Of a stretch of 64,000 nt of DNA, positions 44,562 through 55,200 are shown one piece after another. The first letter of the stretch is position 1. Each line of letters starts with the position of its first letter. The position numbers were made by a program, and so were the translations under genes. The DNA is from Symbiodinium natans (lineage: Eukaryota; Sar; Dinophyceae; Suessiales; Symbiodiniaceae), in NCBI GenBank assembly GCA_905221605.1, contig CAJNDS010002335.1, positions 1,095,387-1,159,386 on the forward strand, in the 5' to 3' direction. The notes below the pieces were generated by a model. That model worked only from the letters and a program-made list of their open reading frames with translations. It made no database searches and had not been told where the DNA came from.

Positions 44562-47500
44562 GAGGGGGGGGGACGGGAACTCACCGAAACCCCAAACCCC
44601 ACACCCCACACCCCACACCCCAAACCCCAAACCCCAAACCCCAAAACCCAAACCCCAAACCCCAAACCCCAAACCCCAAACCCCAAACCCCAAACCCCAA
44701 ACCCCAAACCCCAAACCCGAAGCAGAAACCTGCCTATGCTGAGTGGTCCGTTTGTGGGTGTTGTTTGTGTCGCACGGGTTGGTGTTTTGTGTTGTGTTAC
44801 TAAAGACAAGGAACGCGGTGAAAGATGCTCTTGCAATCGTTTTAGGGTTTAGGGTTTGGGGTTTAGGGGCGTGGCTCCCGGCTGATTGGATAGAGCTCCG
44901 GATTCACAAAAAAGGGAGCACTGGCACTTTTCTCCCCTACTTGGTAGCCCAGTGGTACCCGTTTCCTTTTTTTTGTTCAAGCTTCCCCTATCAAGTGGCC
45001 AAGCCAAAAAAAGTACCCTTACTATGTTCTACTGGGCTACTAAGAAGATGTCGGACATTTCCATCATGTGCCCCGCAATGTGTCGCGGGCGTCAGCTAGG
45101 CGGGTGGCAAAAAACAAGCCCCCCAAACCCCAGACCCTAAAGTAAGAGTGATAGGTTATCGGGTTCTTAAGGGAGGGGGGTTCAAGGGGGGTATGTACGT
45201 AACCCAAGGTCCCCCAATGCTCCCTACTACTCCCCCTTAAGGACCCGATAAGTAGCACCTATAGGGCTGAAGACAACCACTTGGAGGTGCAGGGTGCTTC
45301 TGAACCCACTCTAACTGTACTTAGAACCCACTTAGACGCCCCTTAAGTGCCCTAATATGGTTATACTTTGGGTTATAAGTTCAGTTATACTTGGTTAAGA
45401 AGTACAAGCAAGGGTCCAGGACTTTGGCCCCTCCAAACTTTGTTCGGGATCGCACAAAACTGTTTGTGTTCCCCCCCCCCTTTCCTGGGTTTAGGGTTTT
45501 TTGATTTAGGGCTTAGGGTTGAGGGTTTAGTGTTTAGGGCTTAGGGTTTAGGGTTTTCTGGTTTAGGGCTTGAGGTTGAGGGTACGACAGCTCGGGCCGA
45601 TGGGGAAGCCGACGACTTCGCACAGTGGAGTTCTGGTGAGCTCCCGCTGTTGTTCTAACCCTAAACCCTAAACCTTAAACCCTAACCCTTCTGTGGCTCT
45701 CATGTTCCAAGCCAGGGTGCGGCTTGCAGCTTCGGGCATTCAGCTCGTGCTTGCTTTTGAAAGGTGTCGGGGGTGCTTCTTGTGTAAGATGCAGAGGACA
45801 TCTTCCAAAACCCTAAACCCCAAACCCTAAACCCCAAACCCTAAACCCCAAACCCTAAACCCCAAACCCTAAACCCTAAACCCTAAACCCCAAACCCTAA
45901 ACCCCAGACCCTAAACCTTCTCAAGTTCAGCAGGTCTGGGTCGAGTACATCTTGCTGCGGATCCTCACCGAAGCCCTGGATGCCCTCCTTGGCGAGGGCG
46001 GGCAGGACGGATGGGTGCTCTCTTCAAGCGCTAAACCTTAAACCCTAACCCCTAAATCCTAACCCCTAAACCCTAAACCCTAAAACTTCGGGGGCTTTGC
46101 TACGAGTCTGCCGGGTGTGGCTCGGGTCGTTTTGGCTTCAGAAGCCAGACAGGTGAGCCCCTAAACCCTAAACCCTAAACCCTAAACCCTCTCATCCCGT
46201 GTCTTGCATTCCGCCATCCCTACCGCACTACTCACTTCTGCCCACGGTGCCACACTGAGCCCAAATGTTGTATCTGGTGGTTTACCCTTGTCTTAATTTG
46301 GGAAGCCACCATATAGGTGACTGCACCAAAATATCGGCAAAGGGAAGCTAACAGCGCGGAAGCTGACAGACCCCAGTCACAAAACTGACCTGGCTCTCCA
46401 GGTATCCTGGGTACTTATTATCCCAAATATGCGGGTGTAGGTTTTCGGGTTTATAGCCCAGATAATAAGCCTACTTATCACCTACTTGGTGTACGGGCCA
46501 CAGGGGGCCGTGCGGGTTCGCGCACGGTTCAATGTCTAGAAAAGATGCGTTTAAACCCGCGCCTGCCAGTGTGTTCACATATTTGGAGGATTTGAGGACG
46601 TAAATCGTGACCCAAGAACAAGGGATAAAGCTACTTGGAAAATTACAATACAAACACCTAAACCTTGAAACACAACAGAAAAATTATCACATCATTTCTT
46701 TCAGAAGGCCGATGAACCCAGAATCGCAAAACGTTGTAATGCCCAGCATGTTGTACAAAGAGGCCAAAACGCTGCAAAATGCCAGTGTCTTGCACATGGA
46801 CGCAAAATGAACGACGTTCTTATAACCCCCCCTCCACCCCCGCCGCTCCCCGCCCTTTAAACACAACAAAACGCCCTAAAAGCAAAGAAAACTGCGCGGT
46901 CTTCTGCGGCCCGTACGCCACCTACTTAGAGGACTTAATTAGGGGCTTCTAGGTACCAGTCACCTGGGGTTCTAAGTACCCGCGAACCGCCAAGTGGGGT
47001 GTATAGCATGCATGTACGGGTTTATGTTGGGGTTGCGTCCAGGAAGAGAAGAATGTACTCTATGACACTGGCACCTCTTTTCCTACTTTAAACAGGACCC
47101 TGGCACCTCTTTTCCTACTCGAAACCCTGAACCCTAAACCCTGAACCTGAATTCCTTCTTGCCCCTTTTGAGAAAGATGTTCAGGATTTCCGGAGCGGAA
47201 TCTACTGGCGGAATGGCGAGTTCCAGGCCCCGTGTCGACATGTCCCCAGTCTGCGGGGGTTGGCGTTTAGCGTCCAAGGAGGGTTTAGGGTTTATTCCAG
47301 GTGACTTTCTTGCCGGCCCGTGATGGCCAGTGATATGAGGGCAGCTGTGGTTGAAAGTCGAATGTGCACGTTTGTTGTACATACATATTTATGTTTTCCA
47401 AACCTGCACTTCTGTTGCTACCAAGGTCTGCACATACAAGGGCCTTAGTGCGCGGTGTGAAGGGGCTCCATGCTAGAGAAGTTACAAACTTCATGCTCTC

Positions 47501-50500
47501 ACCGGGGTGCACTACTTGGCACATAAGTGCAGTTTGTTCGAGATTCTGAGGGTAGCTTCATGGGCCCTTAACATGGTCCCTAACCTCCTTTGACGAGTTC
47601 CGATGTATGGGCCCTTGGTTTGTATAGGCCAAGCTTTAAGGGACATTGTATCTACCATAAGAGAGCCTCACCCGCACCCGAAGCCATAGAGCAGTAGAAG
47701 GTGATGATGTATGTGAAGCAGCTCTTCGTGTGGCTGCTGATTGTGAGCTTCATGAAGCTTGCCATGGCAGCTTGCCGGCAATTTCTCACTGGTGCCCTGG
47801 GGGGGGCGTGGGCTTGTGCATACACGATTCGGAAACTCACACCCTAAACCCTACACCAGCTGTAAGGAAGTCGCTGTAATAGTGGGCCCTTCATCCGGAG
47901 CACAGTCTGTCGGTGGCTTTCAAGCACGAGGTAGTATGAAACGTCGCAATGGCCCCCAAACCTCTACAGTCTACAGTCGTCCAGTTTCCTCTTAGTAGGG
48001 AATTACATCACGTAGCGGCGTACCCCTCATCCTAGAACGCGACCCTAGTCATAGTTCCTCTTCTAGGACGCCCGATTCTAGCTGCCCGTTCCTTGCAACC
48101 CCCCAAACCCTAAACCCTAAACCCTAAACCCTAAACCCTAAACCCTAAACCCTAAACCCTGCCTTGTGCGAGTGTGAGAGCCTTCGGCCCTAAACCCCAG
48201 AGGTGGTGCTGATGATAAACCCTAAACCCTAAACCCTAAACCCTATAAACCCTAAACCCTAAACCCTAAACCCTAAACCCAGAGGTGGTGCTGATGATCC
48301 TGCTGGCCAAGCCGCTCACCATGGCCGCGCACGCCGTGCTGAACCCCTTCCTGGAGAAGCCGATGTCCCGGGCCCCAGACCCGTGCCTCCTCCGGTTTAG
48401 GGTTTAGGGTTTAGGGTTCAGGGTTTAGGGTTTGGGGTTTGGGGTTTAGGGTTTGGGGTTGAAAAAGGCTCCCCCCCCTTCTTCAGTGACCCTGAGAGCC
48501 CTTGTTGGTTTCGGATTTAGGGGCTTGTTTCGGTTTAGGGTTTAGGGTTTGTAGGGTTTACTTCTTGAGAGCTTTAACCAAGTGCTGTTGCTCGAAGTCG
48601 TTTCGGGCACGAGCGCACCTCATTGGGTGCTTGGTGAGCGGCCTTTACCTGGCAGCCCCACCAGGACCAGGAGCAAACAAGGGTTTACACGGTTTAGGGT
48701 TTAGGGGAGGGTTCAAGGAGGGTTATGGGTCAACGTGTCTTACAGCGTCAATAAGGTGTACAGGTTTCGGAGTTATTGCAGGAATTGTTGGGCGTGTAGG
48801 TTGATGCTTTCTTTTGGTTGGTACTTAGGGTTTAGGGTTTACGGTTTAGGGCCTAGGGTTTAGGGTTGACCTTTATCCAGGCAGTGTCGAGCAAAAAGGC
48901 AGAACCTTCAGGATTTTTGGGCCATCCTCCCAAATGAGAAGTGACCACAAGGCCGGCAGTGCTAGCCGCAAAGCCTAAACCCTAAACCCTGAACCCTCTT
49001 GCCATCTTCATTCCTTATGAGACCCATGGATGGGGACTTCTGTCCGATGAAGGCGTGGATCCGTGTAGTCATGTGGATATAGCTCGCTCATGCAGAGGTT
49101 ATCATTCTTAAGAACCCCCCCTTAGCCCGCAGTAGTGGTGTAGGGGACACCAGTAGATTCCACATGCGGCCAAAACTCCAAATTTAAATGCTAGCTTCTG
49201 CAGTGTGGCTGGCTACTTGGCGGATGGCGAAGACCCCCCCCCCCTCCTAATCCTAAGCCTTCTTAAAACGCAAAAAACGCAAAAAAAAAAAAAAAAGCTT
49301 TAAGACCGTAAACCCTATAAACCACAAAACAAAAACCTCAACCCGCAAGACGAAGGAGCGCCTGACCCAAGAAACCCTCCCTGAGGTTGAAGCTGCTCGT
49401 CGTGATGATCGCCACTCCGGTACCTCCACCTCAGTTTGAGGGTTTGCGTTTGTTTTTTTAAAGAGGTTTTTGGCACATAGGAATTTTGGTGTTTCAGGGG
49501 CTTATGGCTTTTCAGGGTTCATGGCTTTAGGGGTTTAGATTTACGGTGACGTTTTTTAAATAAGTGGAGGGCGGCCAACCAGCAACGGCCAGGGGGGTAG
49601 TATAAAAGACCAGTTTAAATCCGCATGTTTTCGTGTTTATGCACTCGCCCCCTCCAGCCAAGCCCCCCTCCAGCCCCCCCTCCAGCCAAACCCAACCCTT
49701 CCTCCACCTCCAGGCTCCACAAACCCCCTCTCCAGCCCCTCCAGCCAACACCCCACCCCCTCCAAGCCCCCCTCCAGCCAACCGCCCACCCCCTCTCCAG
49801 CCAACCCCTCCAGCCAAGCCCGTCAACCACCCACTCCAGCCCTTCCTAAGCACCCCCCCCTCCAAACAAACCGCCCCCTTCCACCCCCCTCCAACCCATC
49901 TCCAGCCAACCCACCCCCCCTCCCTCCAGCCAAAACACCCCCCCCCCCCCCAACCCCCCCTCCAGCATTCCAAATCCCCCCTCCACCTCCCCTTCTCTCC
50001 CCAGCAAACCCCTCCAGCACCCCCCCCCCTCCAGCCAACCCCCCCTCCAGCCCACACCCCTCCACCACCTTTTTCCAGCCCCGGCCAACCCCCTCCCCAC
50101 CTTCCTCACCCTTCCTCTCCCCAGCCAACCCCCCTCCAGCACCCCTCCAGCCAACAACCGCCAACCCCCCTCCAGCCAAACCCGACCCCCTCCAGCACCC
50201 CTCCCCCCTCCAGCCAACCTCCAGCCAACACCCCCCCACCCTTCCTGTTTTCGGGCTTGAGGTTCTGGAAAGTTTATGCAATTCAGTGTTTTTAATTCAG
50301 TGTTGAATATTCTTAAGGGCCTTCCTGGAAAAGGATGCGCCCTGGCCTTCTCCAAGTCCGTGTTCCAGGCCACTTGTCCGTAACCTCCAGCCCCCACAAC
50401 GCCCACCGCCCGAAACCTTTGGCCTCGATGCGAAGCGTGCTTCGTGGCAGCGAACTCTTCTGGTGGAGGAGGAGACTGGGGTTGTGCAGACGTTTTGGGG

Positions 50501-51345
50501 GGCTGAGGGGGGAGGGGGTGTTGGCTGGAGGCGGTTGGCTGGAGGGGGTTGGCTGGTGGAAACTGGCTGGGGTTGGAGGGGTGCTGGGTGGAGGTTGGCT
50601 GCCTGGAGGGGGTGTTGGCTGGAGGGGGCTTTGGCTGGAGGGTGTTTTGGGGGGTGTTGGCTGGATGGGGGCGGTTGGCTGTGGAGGGGGGCTTGGCTAG
50701 GCGTTTGGGGGGGCTGGGGGGGGGAGGGGGTGTTGGCTGGAGGCTTGGGGGTTGGAGGGGTGCTGGGTGGAGGTTGGCTGGCTGGAGGGGGGGGGTGTTG
50801 GCTGGAGGGTATAAATTTCATTTCGAAAAACAACTTTACCAAGTTTTGGCTGGATGGGGGCGGTTGGCTGTGGAGGGGGGCTTGGCTAGGCGGGTGTTTT
50901 GGGGGGGCTGGGGGGGGAGGGGGTGTTGGCTGGAGGATGTAGGGTTTGGCTGGAGGGGCTGGAGGGGTGGTTAGGGTGTTTGGCTGGGGGCTGGGGGGGG
51001 GGGTGTTGGCTGGAGGGGGGGGTGTTGGCTGGAGGGGGGCTTGGCGCGGGAAGGTTTGCTGGAGGGTCTATTTCCGGATGTTTAAAACGCTGGGCGGCCT
51101 GACGCCGCGCTCCACGGAGGTAGTATGAAATACCTGTTTGACTGTTTAGATGCCCGGGTATTTAAAAACAGGCACCGTATGATTTACGGCTTTATGGCTT
51201 TAAGGGTGCTTGTTAGCATTTGGGGCTTGGGGACTCTGACCCGCGCCAGATTCTCATGAACGCCTTCCAGTTCTGGGTGACCGACAATTTCATCAAGAAG
51301 CCTGAGGGAGAAGAAGCAGGACCGCACCCTCAACCTGCACCCTGA
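42210..51345 (+). CDS. STIMATE/TMEM110-family multi-pass membrane protein, ~12 exons
   Basis: Homologues of this family sit in ER or vacuolar membranes; animal STIMATE helps STIM proteins at ER-plasma membrane contacts, but the role here is unknown. Exons: 42210-42269 (ATG directly after AG), 42374-42424, 42630-42699, 43092-43131, 43997-44047, 44460-44496, 45934-46014, 46107-46152, 47698-47769, 48285-48394, 51065-51119, 51250-51345 (TGA). Family landmarks in order: first helix QLLLFICCVGTLVIKK, EGPRRTWFQFSLDSSKQ, GAGWIHVMNLL, CEWYWLNIMLDTTLGV, WVEYILLRILTEAL, SGRFG, YVKQLFVWLLIVSFMK, VVLMILLAKPL, LMNAFQFWVTDNFIKK. Sum is about 255 residues, near the family norm of 250-300. Phases agree except between 46152 and 47698, and a short hydrophobic piece normally before LMNAFQFW is not found, so one or two exons are probably missed. 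GC or GA donors occur at 42425, 42700 and 47770. The last intron but one holds the giant pyrimidine/purine palindrome. Confidence 0.87.
43219..43335. mobile_element. MITE family A, copy 10
   Basis: TACTTGGAGGTTCATGGTAC and CACCCTGAACCTCCAAGAA. In the STIMATE intron after 43131. Confidence 0.9.
43601..43706. mobile_element. MITE family I, copy 2
   Basis: GCTGGTTCTTCGTAGGGAAT ... TGTTCCCTACTAAGAACCAG. Followed by a partial copy. Confidence 0.88.
43707..43806. mobile_element. MITE family I, copies 3 (right end, tandem)
   Basis: GGGAGTATACAGGTACCT / GAGAGTATACAGGTACCTCA and repeated CATTCCCT, ending CTACGAAGAACCAAGG. Confidence 0.7.
44277..44332. mobile_element. MITE family I, copy 4 (right end)
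   Basis: TCATTCCCTCATTCCCTACT then AAGAACCAGGG; left end absent. Confidence 0.7.
44584..44717 (-). repeat. CCCCAAA/CCCCACA variant tract beside a T/G homopolymer
   Basis: About 18 CCCCAAA-like units, directly after a T run and a G run (44513-44570). Lies just after STIMATE exon 44460-44496. Open frames across it are repeat artefacts. Confidence 0.9.
44939..45043. mobile_element. MITE family F, copy 7
   Basis: CTTGGTAGCCCAGTGGTACC at the left, CTACTGGGCTACTAAG at the right: good inverted ends. Confidence 0.82.
45156..45251. mobile_element. Inverted-repeat element
   Basis: TTATCGGGTTCTTAAGGG / CCCTTAAGGACCCGATAA, 96 bp. Confidence 0.8.
45280..45406. mobile_element. MITE family A, copy 11 (right end lost)
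   Basis: Left CCACTTGGAGGTGCAGGGTG, inner part inverted relative to copy 3 (CGCCCCTTAAGTGCCCTAAT). Confidence 0.8.
45809..45918 (-). repeat. Alternating CCCTAAA-CCCCAAA dimer tract
   Basis: A 14-base dimer (CCCTAAACCCCAAA) repeated about seven times, next to the STIMATE exon at 45934. Confidence 0.9.
46153..47697. other. Intron (or introns) of the STIMATE gene
   Basis: Holds MITE A copy 12 and few telomeric units. A missed exon is expected because of the phase break; 47190-47283 (MFRISGAESTGGMASS) is open but does not look like the family. Confidence 0.5.
46917..46999. mobile_element. MITE family A, copy 12 (short)
   Basis: CACCTACTTAGAGGACTTAA ... AGTACCCGCGAACCGCCAAGT; diverged and shortened. 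Confidence 0.65.
48196..48298. repeat. 21-bp direct repeat around a CCCTAAA tract at an exon start
   Basis: AGAGGTGGTGCTGATGAT (with CCC before) occurs at 48196-48216 and 48278-48298, separated by 61 bp of CCCTAAA units. The second copy is the start of the STIMATE exon 48285-48394. Confidence 0.95.
49641..50246. repeat. Left arm of giant palindrome, CCCCCCTCCAGCCAA units
   Basis: About 600 bases of irregular CCCCCTCCAGCCAA units, nearly pure pyrimidine plus A/G. It is the reverse complement in kind of the right arm at 50471-51063. Proline-rich and Gly/Trp-rich frames across it are artefacts of composition. It lies in the STIMATE intron between 48394 and 51065. Confidence 0.95.
50471..51063. 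repeat. Right arm of giant palindrome, TTGGCTGGAGGGGG units
   Basis: About 590 bases of TTGGCTGGAGGGGG units. An internal stretch (about 50653-50760) recurs about 190 bases later (about 50843-50935), so it has grown by duplication. Its last unit runs into the acceptor (CTGGAG) of the STIMATE exon at 51065. Confidence 0.95.
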
Positions 51346-52224
51346 CCCCTATAAGCCCTAAACCCTGAAACCCTGCACCCGGAAAGCCAAGACTCCTGGG
51401 TTTTGAAAGCACATCGCCTGAGGGCAAAGTAAAGCAGCTGGGTCGAGCCTCAGGGACCTTGTACCTGAATGTTTAGCCCTTGAAAAGGTACTGAAAAGGT
51501 AACATGCTATGCTGCTCGGGGTCGGGTGGAGAGACATCCAGGGTTTAGGGGTTCGGGTTTAGGGTTGAGGGTTGAGGGTTTTGGGTGTAGGGTTTATACA
51601 TATATATATATACATATACAGGGGTTTCGGGTTTAGGGTAGGACTCGTACCCCTAAGGTTCCCCTCAATATACTCCTTATGGCCCTTATACTACGTACCT
51701 TAAGGGTCTTTGATAAGGGCCCTCCCCCCCCCCCAAAAAAAAAAAATAAATAAATAAATAAATATATATATAATAAACATAAGGCCCAACCTTCAGGGTC
51801 CGAGGTAAAACCCCGCGACTTCCGAGGAGCTTTCGCTGCCCCAATGCTTGGAGCAGGAGGCCTGCGGGGTTTAGGGTTTAGGGGTTTAGGATTTAGGGCT
51901 TAGGGTTTAGGGTTCTAGAGTCTAGAGTTCAGGAGGAGGGCGTCTCGGCACAATTCCTCACTAAGGGTTCCAGAGTATAGGGCTTTAGTTTAGGGCTTCT
52001 GGTTTACCTGTTGGTTGTCTTTATGGAAATCTCGCGGCTATGGAAGTTCATTTAGCCTCGTGGTTACTAATCCTTTCTAAGCCCTATTAACCCCTGAACC
52101 CTGACCCCTAACCCTTAACCCCTAAACCCTAAACCCTAAACCCTAAACCCTAAACCCTAAACCCTGACCCCTAACCCCTAAACCCTAAACCCTAAACCCT
52201 AAACCCTATCGGAACCACCCCAAA
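51346..52224. other. Spacer after the STIMATE stop
   Basis: Telomeric runs in both orientations, a TA block at 51598, a C-run/A-run at 51723-51770 and a MITE G-like remnant. No exon seen. Confidence 0.55.
51634..51732. mobile_element. MITE family G-like, copy 3 (diverged)
   Basis: GTACCCCTAAGGTTCCCCTC ... TTAAGGGTCTTTGATAAGGG. Confidence 0.5.
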
Positions 52225-55200
52225 CGAAGCCCCTCAGGCTCGAGAGTTTCAAGGCTTGCGGCTTCGGGCGTTGTGGGTCCAGTTGATCAAGGGCCTCTTA
52301 TGCACGGGAGCCCCAAATCCCGAAGCTTGGGATTTAGGGTTTAGGGTTTAGGGTTTAGGGTTTAGGGTTTAGGGTTTAGGGTTTAGGGTTTAGGGTTTAG
52401 GGTTTAGGGTTTAGGGCTAGGCTATGAAGGCCGGAAGCCCCCAAGGCTCCCTCAGCCCTGGGCCCAAAGAAGCCTTCAAAGCCCTGAACTTGTGAGGCCT
52501 GCAAACCCTAAACCCTAAACCCTAAACCCTAAACCCTAAACCCTAAACCCTAAACCCTAAACCCCCGACTTCCTAAACCCTAAATCCCAAACCCTAAACC
52601 CCTCATCCCTGAAACCCTTTTAGCCCTATAAGCCCTATAAGCCCTAACCCAATAAAAAATACCCTATAAATACCCCACAGATACCTTAGAAATAATTACC
52701 CTAGAAATACCCTAGAAATACCCGATAAACCCCAGAAACAACAAATTCAAACCCTAAGCCGCCCCCGAACCCTAAACCCTAAACCCTAAACCCTAAACCC
52801 TAAACCCTAAACCCTAAACCCTAAACCCCTGAAAGCCCTCAGAGGAACTTCCAGCGCAAGGCATCCAGGCCAAGCATCCAGCAATGAGCGCCGGCCTCAG
52901 GGAGGTTGTGGAGCATGGGGTTGAGGGTTTAGGGTTTAGGGTTTGGGGTTATAGAGTTCAGGGTTTAGGGTTTGGGGTTGTAGGGTTTAGGGTGTAGAGT
53001 TCAGGGTTTCGGGTTCAGGGTTTCGGGTTTGGGGTTTGAGAGTTTAGGGTTCGTGTTGGGGTTTCGGGAGTGCTTCCTCGCTGGCATGGCTCTCAGAAGG
53101 GGCTTAGAAGCGTTTAGGTTTCTCTCCTTGGGTCTTGTGAGCTTTTTGGGTTGGGTTCAGGGGCTCAGGGGTCGAGGGTTTAGGGCTACAGCTTAGGGTT
53201 TAGGGTTTAGGGTTTAGGGTTTAGGGTTTAGGGTTTAGGGTTTAGGGTTTAGGGTTTAGGGTTTAGGGTTTAGGGTTTAGGGTTTAGGGTGTAATAGCTG
53301 CCAAGAACTCACCAACATCCTCCAAAAGCTAACTAAACCCTAAACACTGAACTTCTAAACCCTAAACCCCCATGGCCAGCGAATCACGAGCATCAGCTGC
53401 GAAGGCCCTTCACAGAGCAGGCGCACCCCAGCGAGCATCATGAGCATCAGCTGCGAAGGCCCTTCACAGAGCAGGCACACCCCAGCGAGCATCATGAGCA
53501 TCAGCTGCGAAGGCCCTTCACAGAGCAGGCACACCCCAGCGAGCAACATGAGCATCAGCTGCGAAGGCCCTTCACAGAGCAGGCGCCCCCCAGCGAGCAT
53601 CATGAGCATCAGCTGCGAAGGCCCTTCACAGAGCTGGCACACCCCAGCGAGCATCATGCGCATCAGCTGCGAAGGCCCTTCCCAGAGCAGGCGCCCCGCA
53701 GCGAGCATCATGAGCATCAGCTGCGAAGGCCCTTCACAGAGCAGGCGCCCCCCAGCGTGCATCATGAGCATCAGCTGCGAAGGCCCTTCCTTCACAGAGC
53801 AGGCACACCCCAGCGAGCATCATGAGCATCAGCTGCGAAGGCCCTTCCCAGAGCAGGCGCCCCGCAGCGAGCATCATGAGCATCAGCTGCGAAGGCCCTT
53901 CACAGAGCAGGCGCCCCCCAGCGTGCATCATGAGCATCAGCTGCGAAGGCCCTTCCTTCACAGAGCCGGCACACCCCAGCGAGCATCATGAGCATCATCA
54001 CAGAGAGGGCGCCCGCCAGCGAGCATCATGAGCATCAGCTGCGAAGGCCCTTCACAGAGCAGGCACACCCCAGCGAGCATCATGAGCATCAGTTGCGAAG
54101 GCCCTTCACAGAGCACGCGCCCCCCAGCGAGCATCATGAGCATCAGCTGCGAAGGCCCTTCACAGAGCAGGCGCCCCCCAGCGAGCATCATGAGCATCAG
54201 CTGCGAAGGCCCTTCACATGCATCATCATGAGCAAGCAAGGCACACACCCCAGCGTGCATCATGAGCATCAGCTGCGAAGGCCCTTCACAGAGCAGGCGT
54301 CCCCCACCGAGCATCATGAGCATCAGCTGCGAGGGCCCTTCACAGAGCAGGCGCACCCCAGCGAGCATCATGAGCATCAGCTGCGAAGGCCCTTCACAGA
54401 GCATGCGCCCCCCAGCGAGCATCATGAGCATCAGCTGCGAAGGCCCTTCACAGCAGAGCAGGCGCCCCCCCAGCGAGCATCATGAGCATCAGCTGCGAGG
54501 GCCCTTCACGGAGCAGGCGCCCCCCAGCGTGCATCATGAGCATCAGCTGCGAAGGCCCTTCCTTCACGGAGCAGGCACACCCCAGCGTGCATCATGAGCA
54601 TCAGCTGCGAAGGCCCTTCACAGAGCAGGCGTCCCCCACCGAGCATCATGAGCATCAGCTGCGAGGGCCCTTCACGGAGCAGGCGTCCCCAGCGTGCATC
54701 ATGAGCATCAGCTGCGAAGGCCCTTCACAGAGCATGCGCCCCCAGCGAGCATCATGAGCATCAGCTGCGAAGGCCCTTCACAGAGCAGGCGCCCCACAGC
54801 GAGCATCATGAGCATCAGCTGCGAAGGCCCTCACAGAGCAGGCGCCCCCCCCAGCGAGCATCATGAGCATCAGCTGCGAAGGCCCTTCACAGAGCAGGCA
54901 CCCCACAGCGAGCATCATGAGCATCAGCTGCGAAGGCCCTTCACAGAGCAGGCGCCCCACAGCGAGCATCATGAGCATCAGCTGCGAAGGCCCTTCACGG
55001 AGCAGGCGCACCACAGCGAGCATCCTGAGCATCAGCTGCGAAGGCCCTTCACAGAGCAGGCGCCCCCCAGCGAGCATCATGAGCATCAGCTGCGAAGGCC
55101 CTTCACAGAGCAGGCGCCCCACAGCGAGCATCATGAGCATCAGCTGCGAAGGCCCTTCACAGATCAGGCGCCCCACAGCGAGCATCATGAGCATCAGCTG

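Noticed and set aside
44406-44852. Four overlapping frames of 88-129 codons
   Set aside because: Translations of homopolymer and CCCCAAA units; the real STIMATE exon 44460-44496 lies in another frame.
45591-45635. Extra STIMATE exon (LGPMGKPTTSHSGVL)
   Set aside because: Phase fits, but the family reads DTTLG directly into WVEYILLR at 45934; including it would break the conserved order.
49527-51128. Long proline-rich and Gly/Trp-rich frames (up to 220 codons)
   Set aside because: They follow the CCTCCAGCC units, overlap on both strands and have no gene signals.
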